From JAHEKD01 sp965204695 (GTDB lineage: Bacteria > Pseudomonadota > Gammaproteobacteria > Arenicellales > JAHEKD01), in the NCBI GenBank assembly GCA_965204695.1, contig OZ242007.1, positions 3,782,001 through 3,846,000 of the forward strand: DNA of 64,000 nucleotides. Direction: 5' to 3'. Shown one piece after another: positions 8,988 to 18,306 of this stretch (the stretch's first letter is position 1; every line of letters starts with the position of its first letter). The position numbers and the translations under genes are program-made. The notes below the pieces were generated by a model. That model saw nothing but the letters and a program-made list of their open reading frames with translations, was not told the origin of the DNA and made no database searches.

Positions 8988-10611
8988 TTTTGTTCTCAGG
9001 TTGGGTAAATATTTGAAGATATAGTTGGTAGAACAGGTAGGCGATTACCAGAGGATGAAAGATAAGCAAATGAACGCGGTAAGTGGATGTGTAGGGCGTA
9101 AATTGATTCAAGAATGTGAATAAGTAAGGTGAAACAAGCGTTAAAAAACTGAAGAAACAACAGCCCAATAAAAATACTGTGGCCCTATTAGGATATGTCA
9201 ATGCTAAATAAAATGATGCTATAACGCTGACTAATCCAGCAAATAAAATACCCTCTCTTAATTGATGCTCCCATTGAGGCAGTAATAAATCATTGCCGAA
9301 AACACCTTTAACCTTGTAAGGATGAAAATAGCCATATTCACTCAGCAATTCTGTTACAGGATTAAAGAGGGTCACAATTTGATTAGTGTCTAGATTAAAG
9401 CTAGCGAACATGGCCAGAATGACCAGGCTGGAAGCTAAAGATATTTTCGCTGATCTTTTAAAATGATTAACAATTAAGCACAGACACAATAGCGCAGGTA
9501 CCATTATCCCGGCTGTGAATAAATCCCAATTAATTGTTTTGAACTTGTCATTAAAAAATAAAATTAAACTTATTGCTATGAGTAGTAAAACTGGTAAAGC
9601 CAGGATTTTGTTATCATAAGTAACAGATTTACTATCTGGATTGAGACAACATGACATTAGATAATAGAAAACAAAACTAATTGCAAACCAGAACACCTCA
9701 GAAGCATGTATAGTAAGAATTAAATAACACGAAACAAGAGCAAGAAATAATAAGAATGTATTTTGCTGGTAGGCGTGTTTGATAAAAGAAAAAAAGTGAG
9801 GTTTGTTGACATGTTCACTATTTTGATAGTCAGTCAACATTGAAAATGCCAGGTAATAAAGGAAGTACCAAATTAAGTATGACACGTTCCCGGGCCAGGG
9901 CGAAATCCTAAAATAAGAATTTAGACCCCCAAACAAAAGACAAAATAAAATTACAGATAAAAGAGCAATATTCTTATTGTTAGTTAAAGATTTGGCGAAC
10001 AGGAAGTAGCTTATCAAGCTCAATGGAATCAGAAAACCGGCAAGGTAATGCCAGATAATGACCAAATCCAACCCGGAGCTTTTTAGTAAAATTGCCAGAA
10101 CAAGGTGCCAGCCAGGTAAATATCCTAAGTAGCTATCGATGTTTACTATTTCTATGCCTGATAGATGATGTCGATCAAGAAATATCTGGTTAGTTATACT
10201 TATTTTATTAGCATAACTCATATGCCACCAGGCATCAGAAAATATTACTAACAACCCTCCGTTATATGCCATCACCACAACAAAAAATAAGCACAGGATG
10301 ACAATATGCTTGCAACCAACGAAATCAAGGCTTTTGAAATTTTTTATAATCTTATGGCGCTTGAATAGCAACAAGAACAGGCTATAACTGATTAGAAAAT
10401 ACAAATTTGTTGATAAATCAAGCTTTAGAGCAACTATTACAAAAGAAAACAAATGGATAAGTAATATTGATAATAAAAAGCTTGAAATTATGTGCAATAG
10501 AAAACTGTTGTGTTTAAAACTGAGCGAAAGAGAGGTTATTAGACCAGGGATGATTAAGTGCAGGATAAAATAGAAGTTGGACAGAAAAAATTCTTTAATT
10601 ATTATTTCCAT
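8977..10611 (-). CDS. Polytopic membrane protein, probable GT-C-type glycosyltransferase
   Basis: The 544-residue protein has roughly twelve predicted membrane segments. The first large extracytoplasmic loop contains SDAWWHMSYAN; an acidic residue in this loop is the hallmark of GT-C glycosyltransferases such as ArnT and the PMT family, which use polyprenyl-phosphate sugars. A YLGYLPGWH segment follows. No specific family was recognised. It starts 4 bases downstream of the sugar-1-phosphate transferase gene and overlaps the next gene, so the three form one transcription unit. Wzy-type polymerase or O-antigen ligase is an alternative, less likely because the acidic loop is close to the N-terminus. 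Confidence 0.65.
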   Translation of the reverse strand: MEIIIKEFFLSNFYFILHLIIPGLITSLSLSFKHNSFLLHIISSFLLSILLIHLFSFVIVALKLDLSTNLYFLISYSLFLLLFKRHKIIKNFKSLDFVGCKHIVILCLFFVVVMAYNGGLLVIFSDAWWHMSYANKISITNQIFLDRHHLSGIEIVNIDSYLGYLPGWHLVLAILLKSSGLDLVIIWHYLAGFLIPLSLISYFLFAKSLTNNKNIALLSVILFCLLFGGLNSYFRISPWPGNVSYLIWYFLYYLAFSMLTDYQNSEHVNKPHFFSFIKHAYQQNTFLLFLALVSCYLILTIHASEVFWFAISFVFYYLMSCCLNPDSKSVTYDNKILALPVLLLIAISLILFFNDKFKTINWDLFTAGIMVPALLCLCLIVNHFKRSAKISLASSLVILAMFASFNLDTNQIVTLFNPVTELLSEYGYFHPYKVKGVFGNDLLLPQWEHQLREGILFAGLVSVIASFYLALTYPNRATVFLLGCCFFSFLTLVSPYLFTFLNQFTPYTSTYRVHLLIFHPLVIAYLFYQLYLQIFTQPENKNET

Positions 10612-10615
10612 CGTT

Positions 10616-11953
10616 TTATCGGCCAGATGCCGAGATCACTATTTTTAGCGTTTTTAACAAGATGATTGAATCTAATAACAAAGACTGATTTTTAATGTAG
10701 AAAAGATCATATTGTAATTTTTCTTTCGCATCTTCTACTGAGGCGCCGTAATCATACATAACCTGTGCCCACCCAGTAATTCCAGGTTTAATCAGATGTC
10801 TTAGATCATAATAGGGAATTTGTCTTTCCAGGTCATTGACGAACTCAGGCCGCTCGGGTCTCGGGCCGATAAAACTCATCTGGCCTAATAGTACATTATA
10901 AATTTGTGGTAATTCGTCAAGACGCGTGCGGCGTAAAAAATAGCCTAATTTTGTTATCCTGGGATCATTTTTGGATGCCCACTGAGGGCCTAGTTTTTCA
11001 GCATTAGCATCCATTGTGCGAAATTTGTATAGGCTAAAATTCTTGCCGCGCAGGCCCACTCTGGTTTGCTTGTAGAATGCCGGACCGGAAGAATCAAATT
11101 TGACCAAGATAGCAATAATAACTAGTAACGGTAGGCAAGGAACAGCTAAAACCAAGGATAATAATAAATCAAAAATTCGCTTTAACTTATAATTGACTGA
11201 GTCATCTAAAAGGCTAAAACCATCAACATCCATTAGCCATTGTTGTCCAATATGAAAAATGGGCACTTTTGTCCATTGTTTAGAGTAAAACTCCGTCAGA
11301 CTAAATATTCGTTTACCCGACAGCCGGTATTGTAATAAGTCTGTAGCAATAGATTGGGGTAACGAGCTTAATGAATCAATAATAACCCCCGTCCATGATG
11401 ATTTAAGTAACTTTTTGTATTGAAAATCATCATTATTGGAGTCACAAATTTCGATAGTCAAATTGCCGCTGTGCTTATGGTTATCAAAGTCATCTCGAAG
11501 TTGATGGGCAAGTATTTCATCACCGATAAATAACCATCGGCTTTTCCCTTGAGCTTTCGACAAACGAGTAATACAGTAGCGAAATAGACAGGCCCAAGTA
11601 ATGAAAAAACCGAACGCAGTGAATAAAATTGTGCGGCCAAATATGGGTATAAATGCTTCGCGGCCGATTAAAAATCCTACCAGTATAGCTAACAGCAGGG
11701 CAACCAAGCAGGCTAAAATTGTTCTGGAAACAACACGCAGTGCTTTGTTGGGGCTTTCAACGGTATAACTGTTGAAAGCATATAAGCAAATCAAAGTGAT
11801 GGTTATTAAGAAAGCGAGGGTAAGTTGAGAACTTACAAGATTATTGACTCGCAAATAATAAGCAATATTAAAACTAACAACCAATCCAATAATATCAGCG
11901 AAAAGAATGATTGAGCCAAGTGGACTTGCTCTTAAAAACTGACCTATATTCAT
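10616..11953 (-). CDS. Polyprenyl-phosphate sugar-1-phosphate transferase (WbaP/WcaJ type)
   Basis: This 445-residue protein has four or five N-terminal membrane helices, a central cytosolic domain and a C-terminal bacterial sugar-transferase domain. The catalytic domain begins near residue 255 with KRIFDLLLSLVLA and includes FYKQTRVGLRGK, YKFRTMDANAEKLGP, RRTRLDELPQIYNVL, SFIGPRPERPEF and KPGITGWAQV, a near-complete signature. Such enzymes load the first sugar of a surface polysaccharide onto undecaprenyl phosphate. It lies 41 bases downstream of the amino-acid cluster but is probably functionally separate, leading a three-gene glycan unit. Confidence 0.92.
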   Translation of the reverse strand: MNIGQFLRASPLGSIILFADIIGLVVSFNIAYYLRVNNLVSSQLTLAFLITITLICLYAFNSYTVESPNKALRVVSRTILACLVALLLAILVGFLIGREAFIPIFGRTILFTAFGFFITWACLFRYCITRLSKAQGKSRWLFIGDEILAHQLRDDFDNHKHSGNLTIEICDSNNDDFQYKKLLKSSWTGVIIDSLSSLPQSIATDLLQYRLSGKRIFSLTEFYSKQWTKVPIFHIGQQWLMDVDGFSLLDDSVNYKLKRIFDLLLSLVLAVPCLPLLVIIAILVKFDSSGPAFYKQTRVGLRGKNFSLYKFRTMDANAEKLGPQWASKNDPRITKLGYFLRRTRLDELPQIYNVLLGQMSFIGPRPERPEFVNDLERQIPYYDLRHLIKPGITGWAQVMYDYGASVEDAKEKLQYDLFYIKNQSLLLDSIILLKTLKIVISASGR

Positions 11954-11994
11954 TATAGCTCTAGATTGCCAAATTCATTGGTTTATTATTACTG

Positions 11995-12999
11995 CTAAAT
12001 AGCTTGAAGTGTGATTGCACCAGTTGGATGGTATTGTATAACGCGTTGTCCTTCAGCGAAATGTTGAAATCCTAAAAACCAGTTGCTGTCTGGCCAGCGT
12101 ATTTCGGCTACTTTTTCAGCGGGATAATAAATTGAGGTATAAAGAGTGCCAAAACCTGTGGTGTAGTTAGTCGAGTATAAAGGAGCGGCTGAGAAAGCAT
12201 TTAATAATTGGTTAAACGAGAGGCTTTCATCCTTTAATAGGGTTTCTAGTGTTTTCTCGCGCTCTACTGTTGCACTAGCCCGAGCATAGCTTTCCCACTC
12301 TTGATCAAACGGCTGGTGGTTAGTGGCGATACGTTTAGTACGAATAATTTGAGTTTCTTTTCCAGGAAACAAATGAGCCGTAAAAAAATCAGCATCTTTA
12401 TCAACAACACTTACATTGTAAGCCATATGGGTTGGCATCCTCAGTAATGCATGTTTGGCTTGTTTGGCGGATTCACAAGTTTCCAGGATATAACGCAGAA
12501 TAATGGGTATACCGAATCCATCACCAACTTTTCTGGAGCCGCCGAAAGTCAGGCTGACACAGAGTCCGTGCTCGTTGATTCCATCTAAAACACCCAGCAA
12601 ACAATCAGAAAAGGCAATAACCTGGTGGTCTAACCATTTTGATTTTAAGATCATTCCGTCCAATAATTTTGGACTGTAATCATAATTTCGAATTAATCTG
12701 GGATTATTTTGTGGCCAGATAATTTGTGAGCAACCTGATATGTATGCAGGAGGGTTATAAAGGCTTAAAAAGCGGGCCGCTAAGTCACTGCCACCCGCTA
12801 ATTCACAAAGGTTTTCATAGGCCGGTACGATTTCCGGCATATGATTCTTAAGCTTGTTTAAACAAGTTCTATAGGTTGGTCTTTTTTCAATACCCTCTGA
12901 TAAGTACCAACGCTTGTATGCAGGCCATGAACGCTTGAAAATATTTTGCCATTTGATTCCGGCAGTGTTTTCATTAATCGCCTCAAAGGTTATTTGCAA
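11995..12999 (-). CDS. C45-family Ntn-hydrolase / acyltransferase-like protein
   Basis: This protein resembles acyl-CoA:6-aminopenicillanate acyltransferase-like (peptidase C45) Ntn-hydrolases, which self-cleave to expose an N-terminal cysteine that makes or breaks amide bonds. The candidate nucleophile is the Cys of SGCSQ (residue 90 with this start), followed by the conserved RNYDYSP segment. An upstream ATG at 13095 would overlap the ATP-grasp gene by 77 bases. The TTG at 12999 has an AAGGA-type ribosome site about 10 bases ahead and begins where family similarity seems to begin, so I prefer it. It is the last gene of the decarboxylase cluster and may hydrolyse an amide formed by the ATP-grasp enzyme (inference). 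Confidence 0.8.
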   Translation of the reverse strand: MQITFEAINENTAGIKWQNIFKRSWPAYKRWYLSEGIEKRPTYRTCLNKLKNHMPEIVPAYENLCELAGGSDLAARFLSLYNPPAYISGCSQIIWPQNNPRLIRNYDYSPKLLDGMILKSKWLDHQVIAFSDCLLGVLDGINEHGLCVSLTFGGSRKVGDGFGIPIILRYILETCESAKQAKHALLRMPTHMAYNVSVVDKDADFFTAHLFPGKETQIIRTKRIATNHQPFDQEWESYARASATVEREKTLETLLKDESLSFNQLLNAFSAAPLYSTNYTTGFGTLYTSIYYPAEKVAEIRWPDSNWFLGFQHFAEGQRVIQYHPTGAITLQAI

Positions 13000-13018
13000 A
13001 GTGGCATTGTCCTTTAAC

Positions 13019-14464
13019 CTACAAGATTTTAAATGACGTTTCAGGCGCAGGTGCTGCAGATGCGAGTGGCTGACTATGATAATGGGATTTAACACCTTTA
13101 AGCCAATTTTTAGCTCGTCGGTTTAAGCCAAAACGCTGACCCATCAAACGTCCACGAGTAATCAATATACCTAAATCAGCACCTTCATAAAGATAATCAC
13201 CTGGACCGCCAATACGCAAGAAAAATGCTTCATTTTCACTCGCAACTGCACGACGATGATAGTCGAAACGAGAGTAATGAATATTACCGTCTGAGTCCAT
13301 ATTCCAGATACCACTCTCTGGTGCATGGGTTATTTGACTGACGCTATCCTGGGTATGTTTAATTACCATTTGGCTCCAGCTATCGATATTCTCGGCATCG
13401 GCCCAGCGTGCATTTAAGGCATCAATATCTAATTCAAAATCCACATCTGAAAATTCTAGAAGATGGAATAAAAATAGGGGAGCGTCAGCATGAGCAAATG
13501 CCGCATGATTAGTCATGGAGCTAGCGCCTGTGATTCTGGGATTTAATTCTCCAAGATATAATTGGTTATCATCAACATCGATTAAGAAATCTAGCTCAAA
13601 ATAACCACGATAACCTTCTTTACGCAGTTGTTCGCCAAATTTAAATGTGTAATCACGAGCTTGTTCCCGAATTTCAGGAGTAAATGCTTTTGGAAATATT
13701 TCGTTGCCACACCAACCACCTTTATATGGCGTAATATCCTTAAACCCAACTAACTCGGTCATCAATGGCCCAACGATTGTGCCGGCTTTAGTTGTACAAG
13801 CTTCAATTGCTGAACCACGGCAATTGATCCGCTTCATAATTTTGACTTCAGGCGCTTCAATGATTTCGTCTTTGTGGTTATTAAAATCAGCTTCATTAGA
13901 AATAAAGAACGTCGTATGACCGGAATCACCATAAGCTGTTTGTATAACCAGATCCTGGCCTAATTCTTTTGATTTATTACGTAAATCGTCATAGGAATTA
14001 ACTTTGATCAATATATTTGGCACACTGGGCACACCGGCCTTGTTGCCAATTCGAACAGTTTCAATTTTATCGTCAACACGATTTCTAAGTCTGGCTTTTG
14101 GAAACCAGACATTCATGCCTGCTTCTTTAGCCAATTTTTCAGTTTTATTATCGAACATTAAGAACACCGCTTTGGGGTGACGCCCAAAGGATTTGGTAAA
14201 CTCCAAAACTTCCTTGTGTTCTAGTAAATAGTTGTTGATGTCTTCAATACTTTCAAATTCGGGGTGAGGGGCTTCAGTAGGTACAAAAGTATTGGGGTGA
14301 CGGCCATCGTAACAGTCGATGTAATTAATAAATTTGAAGTTCTTAACCCACTCATCCATGCCCAGTAAATTGAAGTTTGTTGCACTGATGAAAAATATTG
14401 GCTTGTCGTAACGATGAAAAAAACGTCGTATATCCGACATGCCTTGTAATTTCTTTTTGGTCAT
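13019..14464 (-). CDS. ATP-grasp ligase of the decarboxylase cluster
   Basis: This 481-residue protein has an ATP-grasp fold. A nucleotide-binding loop region (AYGDSGHTTFF, about 177-187) is followed by the Mg/ATP site GELNPRITG with E306, N308 and R310, preceded by YFELDF (E290, D292). Automated annotation often calls such proteins biotin carboxylase, but there is no biotin-carboxyl-carrier partner here. ATP-grasp enzymes usually join a carboxylate to an amine or thiol via an acyl-phosphate. It sits 26 bases after the decarboxylase gene and just before the C45 hydrolase gene, suggesting it makes an amide from the decarboxylation product. The substrate is unknown. Confidence 0.82.
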   Translation of the reverse strand: MTKKKLQGMSDIRRFFHRYDKPIFFISATNFNLLGMDEWVKNFKFINYIDCYDGRHPNTFVPTEAPHPEFESIEDINNYLLEHKEVLEFTKSFGRHPKAVFLMFDNKTEKLAKEAGMNVWFPKARLRNRVDDKIETVRIGNKAGVPSVPNILIKVNSYDDLRNKSKELGQDLVIQTAYGDSGHTTFFISNEADFNNHKDEIIEAPEVKIMKRINCRGSAIEACTTKAGTIVGPLMTELVGFKDITPYKGGWCGNEIFPKAFTPEIREQARDYTFKFGEQLRKEGYRGYFELDFLIDVDDNQLYLGELNPRITGASSMTNHAAFAHADAPLFLFHLLEFSDVDFELDIDALNARWADAENIDSWSQMVIKHTQDSVSQITHAPESGIWNMDSDGNIHYSRFDYHRRAVASENEAFFLRIGGPGDYLYEGADLGILITRGRLMGQRFGLNRRAKNWLKGVKSHYHSQPLASAAPAPETSFKIL

Positions 14465-14490
14465 GATGCTCCTTTGCTCTTAAGTGAGGC

Positions 14491-17277
14491 TCAGTGTTTA
14501 TATTGAAAATTGTCTAATGTTTCTTGTTTGAAAACCCGTAATCCTAATTCAGGGCGATAACCATGAATTTCTTTAACGTCAAGTTTGCGCATAAACGCCA
14601 AAATATCAGTACTGACAACCTGACCAGGAACTAGAATTGGAAATCCGGGCGGATAAGGTGTAATGAAACCCGCAGACACGAGTTCTCTTCCACTCGCCAA
14701 TACTTGATCAATTTCTTCATCAAGATTCAGATACTCACAACACTCATCATCGTATGCCAGAAAAAAAGCACTACGAATATTACCTTCCGGTGTCGTTCCA
14801 GTTGGGTCAGCTTTAAACGATTTTTCAAAGCGGCTAAAGTCGGGTAAAGGCGGTAAGTCTTCAGTCAAAGAATAAACTTGCTTATCAAAAAATACTTTTT
14901 CTGCTCGACTGGTTTGTTCAAGTTTTTCATCCATTTCTTCTGCAATTTGAATCAATACTTCAATTAAATAGGCCACTGAGCTTCGAGTGGTGCCAATATT
15001 GGTCATAAATAACACTGAATTACGCGATGTCTTATTGATTTGAATACCGAATTTATCCATCAAATACTTATTCTTAAATGTATCGCCATCTACACCTAAG
15101 TTGGATACACAAAGTGTTACCCTGGTTACATCGAGTGCAAATTCATCTTCTGCCCAAGCAGTCCAAAAGTCCTTTCTACTGGTTTCTACTTGGTAGTAAT
15201 TTTTGCCGCTTGAGCGGTATTCGCTCGGTATCATGTCCTCCACACCCAGGACTTTAAAATACTTTTTTAGTAAAGCGTGTTGATTGACTAAATTGCGTAG
15301 AACCTGGGCCATGTCGACCTGTTTTTGTACCAATTCGTATCCTTCTAATTCAACCTGCCGACGTCCAATATCAAGCGAGGCCAGTATTTGATAGTTTGGA
15401 GATGTGGATGTATGAGTCATGTATGCTTCATGAAAAGGCTCTTCGACTTTTGCACTGTAATCCTGATCGAATATGTGGATCATTGAACCCTGACGCAAAG
15501 AAGTTAGAGTTTTATGAGTTGATTGAGTTGAATAGACTCGAATTCGAACTTGCTTTGGATCGGGCATTAAACGTGTATTGACCCACGTTTCAATGTCATC
15601 ATCAGCAATATGACTAATGCTTTGGAGGTAATCGTTGTACTGTTGTTGATATTCTTCACTACGATACTTGTCACGTAGATTTTGTGCACAGAACATCGCA
15701 GTACGTTTTCGATAGGTTATTCCAAAACGGGCAAAACCAAACCAAGCTTCGTCCCACAGGAAAACCAGGTCGGGTTTTATAGCCAGACATTGTTGCATGA
15801 CTTCAGTAACATTATAAATTAAGCCATCAAAAGTGCAGTTGGTTAGTAACAACATTTTGACGCGATCTAACTTTCCAGCATACTTGAGTTCAAGTAATCG
15901 GCGCTTAATCTCAGCTAATGGTACAGCGCCATACATCGAGTATTGATGAAGAGGATAAGAGTCAAGATAGACAATATCGGCTCCTGCTAGAACCATGCCG
16001 TAGTGATGCGATTTATGACAATCCCGATCGACGAGAACAATATCATTGGGTTTGGCTAATGCTTGAACGACGATTTTGTTGCAAGTTGAGGTGCCATTTG
16101 TCGCAAAAAAAGTTTGTCTTGAGCCAAATGCTCTTGCAGCAAGTTCCTGGGCTTCCTTGATAGGACCGGTTGGATCAAGTAAAGAATCTAAACCTCCTGA
16201 TGTTGCTGAAGTTTCTGCTAAGAATGTATTCATGCCATAGAACTCACCCATGTCTTTAATCCAGTTAGATTTAGAAATGGATTTGCCACGGCTGATCGGC
16301 ATAGCGTGAAATACACCGGTAGGTTGCTTACTGTATTCTTTTAAGGCACTAAAAAATGGTGTTTTATAACGTGCTTGAACGCCACGAAGAATGTTTAGGT
16401 GCAGTTCCAGATAATCTTCCTGATTATAAAAAACCCGTCGACAGAAATTAGTTACCAAACTGGCGATTTCTTCTACTGATTGATCGGTGACCAGGTAAAT
16501 ATCCAATTCTGGGCGCAATTTCTTAATTGCTTCAGCCAGGGTCGGGGCCTGTAGATTTAACTCAATGTCGGAAAATTCTTTCCCCGTCAATTGGTTAAAT
16601 CTATCCTCCATAATTTCCAGGCCGTGTTGTGAACGTAATTCAAAGTCATAACGAATAACAACAGCTTGTAAGTTATGATTGATTAATATTGCGATTAAAG
16701 CATCTTCAAAAGACTTTACAAATACCGGCTCATAAGTAAATGCATCGTTAAAACGCCGAATTTCCTTGAAACTCTGACGTTCCATATCTTCCTGATCCGG
16801 GCTTACATTATCAACGACTAAAACTTCAAAGTAGGGGCGCTTTGTTTTTTTGCTGTCAGTTTCTTTTTCATCCTCATTAGTCAGAATTGAACTTTCAGCT
16901 CGTTCATCTTCAAATAAACCCAGATCAATAGCATTGCGACGATATGAGTTGTTCATTAGCGCGCGAACTATGCGCCGCACAATATGATTTAGTTTTTTAT
17001 AGTCTCCCGACCAGAGTAATTCACGCAACTGCTGGAAAGATTTACGACCAGGAAACGCCCAATACATTTCAATTGGGAACAGCTGCTCTAGTAACTGACT
17101 GGCGGCATCTCTGTGCTTTGTCAGAACCGGGTCATTTTCGGCTGAATTTTTTTGACTGGCGTTATAAAGTCGTGAAGTCGTATTTTTTAAACGGTTCCAG
17201 TTATCGAACCTGATTTGTGATGCATTGTAAATATTAGATTCTGACAATTGATCAGAATGAATTGTCTCTTCCGTCAT
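14491..17277 (-). CDS. Orn/Lys/Arg decarboxylase, fold-type-I PLP enzyme, extended form
   Basis: This is a 928-residue PLP decarboxylase of the Orn/Lys/Arg class. The wing (receiver-like) domain runs at about 148-290, beginning EVLVVDNVSPD. The catalytic domain follows, with ATNGTSTCNK, DRDCHKSHH, the cofactor-binding DEAWFG (D509) and the PLP lysine K589 in STQSTHKTLTS. A C-terminal domain contains the PPYPPG-like loop TPYPPGFP. E. coli family members are about 710-755 residues; here there are about 145 extra N-terminal residues and an insertion around 525-575 between the Asp and Lys motifs. Substrate choice among arginine, ornithine and lysine cannot be read from sequence alone. It lies 27 bases downstream of the amidase gene. 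Confidence 0.9.
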   Translation of the reverse strand: MTEETIHSDQLSESNIYNASQIRFDNWNRLKNTTSRLYNASQKNSAENDPVLTKHRDAASQLLEQLFPIEMYWAFPGRKSFQQLRELLWSGDYKKLNHIVRRIVRALMNNSYRRNAIDLGLFEDERAESSILTNEDEKETDSKKTKRPYFEVLVVDNVSPDQEDMERQSFKEIRRFNDAFTYEPVFVKSFEDALIAILINHNLQAVVIRYDFELRSQHGLEIMEDRFNQLTGKEFSDIELNLQAPTLAEAIKKLRPELDIYLVTDQSVEEIASLVTNFCRRVFYNQEDYLELHLNILRGVQARYKTPFFSALKEYSKQPTGVFHAMPISRGKSISKSNWIKDMGEFYGMNTFLAETSATSGGLDSLLDPTGPIKEAQELAARAFGSRQTFFATNGTSTCNKIVVQALAKPNDIVLVDRDCHKSHHYGMVLAGADIVYLDSYPLHQYSMYGAVPLAEIKRRLLELKYAGKLDRVKMLLLTNCTFDGLIYNVTEVMQQCLAIKPDLVFLWDEAWFGFARFGITYRKRTAMFCAQNLRDKYRSEEYQQQYNDYLQSISHIADDDIETWVNTRLMPDPKQVRIRVYSTQSTHKTLTSLRQGSMIHIFDQDYSAKVEEPFHEAYMTHTSTSPNYQILASLDIGRRQVELEGYELVQKQVDMAQVLRNLVNQHALLKKYFKVLGVEDMIPSEYRSSGKNYYQVETSRKDFWTAWAEDEFALDVTRVTLCVSNLGVDGDTFKNKYLMDKFGIQINKTSRNSVLFMTNIGTTRSSVAYLIEVLIQIAEEMDEKLEQTSRAEKVFFDKQVYSLTEDLPPLPDFSRFEKSFKADPTGTTPEGNIRSAFFLAYDDECCEYLNLDEEIDQVLASGRELVSAGFITPYPPGFPILVPGQVVSTDILAFMRKLDVKEIHGYRPELGLRVFKQETLDNFQYKH

Positions 17278-17304
17278 ATTCTCCCTATACCTCTATGTTT
17301 AGAT

Positions 17305-18234
17305 TCAGCCTACCCCTTGGAGTTTTGTAACGTTTTGGTTAAGTGCCTCACCTGGTGCGGCGGTGTTTAGTCCAGCAAGCGTCCCTTTTTCGGGCATCTC
17401 AAGAGGGCCCAAAGTATTTAAATATTCGCCAGAAGACGAATTGCGGTCATAGACAGGAAATTCTACCTGACGGTCACGGAAGCTTTTTAACAATTGTCCG
17501 AGCCCCATAATTCCTGTTTCACGCTGTCGTCTGACCAGTTGTAAATCTATTTCCATCATCAAAATGTCTTCTTGCCCCGCGGATTGGTAGAGCACTGAGC
17601 CAGCAGGGTTGATAATGCAAGAACGGCCATTACCACCTGCACCGAGCCCGTTGATATCGACAACATAACACTGGAACATTGCTGCGGTTGAGCGGGCGAT
17701 ACTAAGTTCAACATCACGGTCAACGGTCCCGGTTAAAACGGGATGAATCAGTACTTCAACACCTTCACTGGTTAAAGTACGAGTAGTTTCAGGAAACCAG
17801 ATATCAAAACAAATACTGACGCCAAAACGGCCAACCTCAGGAATATCGAAGATTAAAAAATCTGTGCCGGATTCTACTCCCGCTTCATAAGGCTTAAAGG
17901 GAAACATTTTGTCATAACGGCCAACCAATTCACCCTCGGGATTAATAACCACACTGGTGTTATAAATCTTGCCTTCGCGACGTTCAAACATTGAGCCGGG
18001 CACTAACCAAACTTTGTGCTTAAGAGCCATTTTCTGAAATGCCTCAATGTCTGGATGTGGATAATCTTTAACTTTAGTTGTTAAGGGGCCATAAGGACAA
18101 AGTTCACTGAATACCACCATCTGAGTCCAAGGGAACTTGTGCATAACCAAGTCCAGGCGTTGCTTCATTGCGCTGATATTTTCTTTGTATGCATTGACAT
18201 ACATTTGGACACCAGCGATTGCAAATGGAACCAT
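17305..18234 (-). CDS. Carbon-nitrogen hydrolase (nitrilase superfamily)
   Basis: The 309-residue protein shows the complete nitrilase-fold catalytic triad: E44 in FSELCPYG, K109 in YDKMFPF and C142 in VSICFDIWFPE. Members hydrolyse amides, carbamoyl amines or nitriles; N-carbamoylputrescine amidases and omega-amidases belong here. The start is supported by an AGGAAATAG ribosome site just upstream. Within the cluster it could release an amine from an N-carbamoyl or N-acyl intermediate on the way to GABA (inference). No agmatine deiminase gene is visible in the window, which weakens a simple AguB assignment. Confidence 0.88.
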   Translation of the reverse strand: MVPFAIAGVQMYVNAYKENISAMKQRLDLVMHKFPWTQMVVFSELCPYGPLTTKVKDYPHPDIEAFQKMALKHKVWLVPGSMFERREGKIYNTSVVINPEGELVGRYDKMFPFKPYEAGVESGTDFLIFDIPEVGRFGVSICFDIWFPETTRTLTSEGVEVLIHPVLTGTVDRDVELSIARSTAAMFQCYVVDINGLGAGGNGRSCIINPAGSVLYQSAGQEDILMMEIDLQLVRRQRETGIMGLGQLLKSFRDRQVEFPVYDRNSSSGEYLNTLGPLEMPEKGTLAGLNTAAPGEALNQNVTKLQGVG

Positions 18235-18306
18235 TAACTATTTCCTAAAGTAAAAGTAGGCAAAGATAACACACAATAGCAAAAAGGGGAGTCAAAACTC
18301 TTTTAA

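Noticed and set aside
13019..14464. Biotin carboxylase
   Set aside because: The ATP-grasp fold is clear but there is no biotin-carrier gene or carboxyltransferase nearby, and the neighbours point to amine chemistry.
17305..18234. N-carbamoylputrescine amidase (AguB) as a firm call
   Set aside because: The nitrilase triad fits, but no agmatine deiminase is in the window and nothing in the sequence fixes the substrate.
18235..18306. An intrinsic terminator between gabT and the amidase gene
   Set aside because: A GAGT/ACTC stem followed by T-rich sequence is visible on the minus strand but the stem is only four base pairs.
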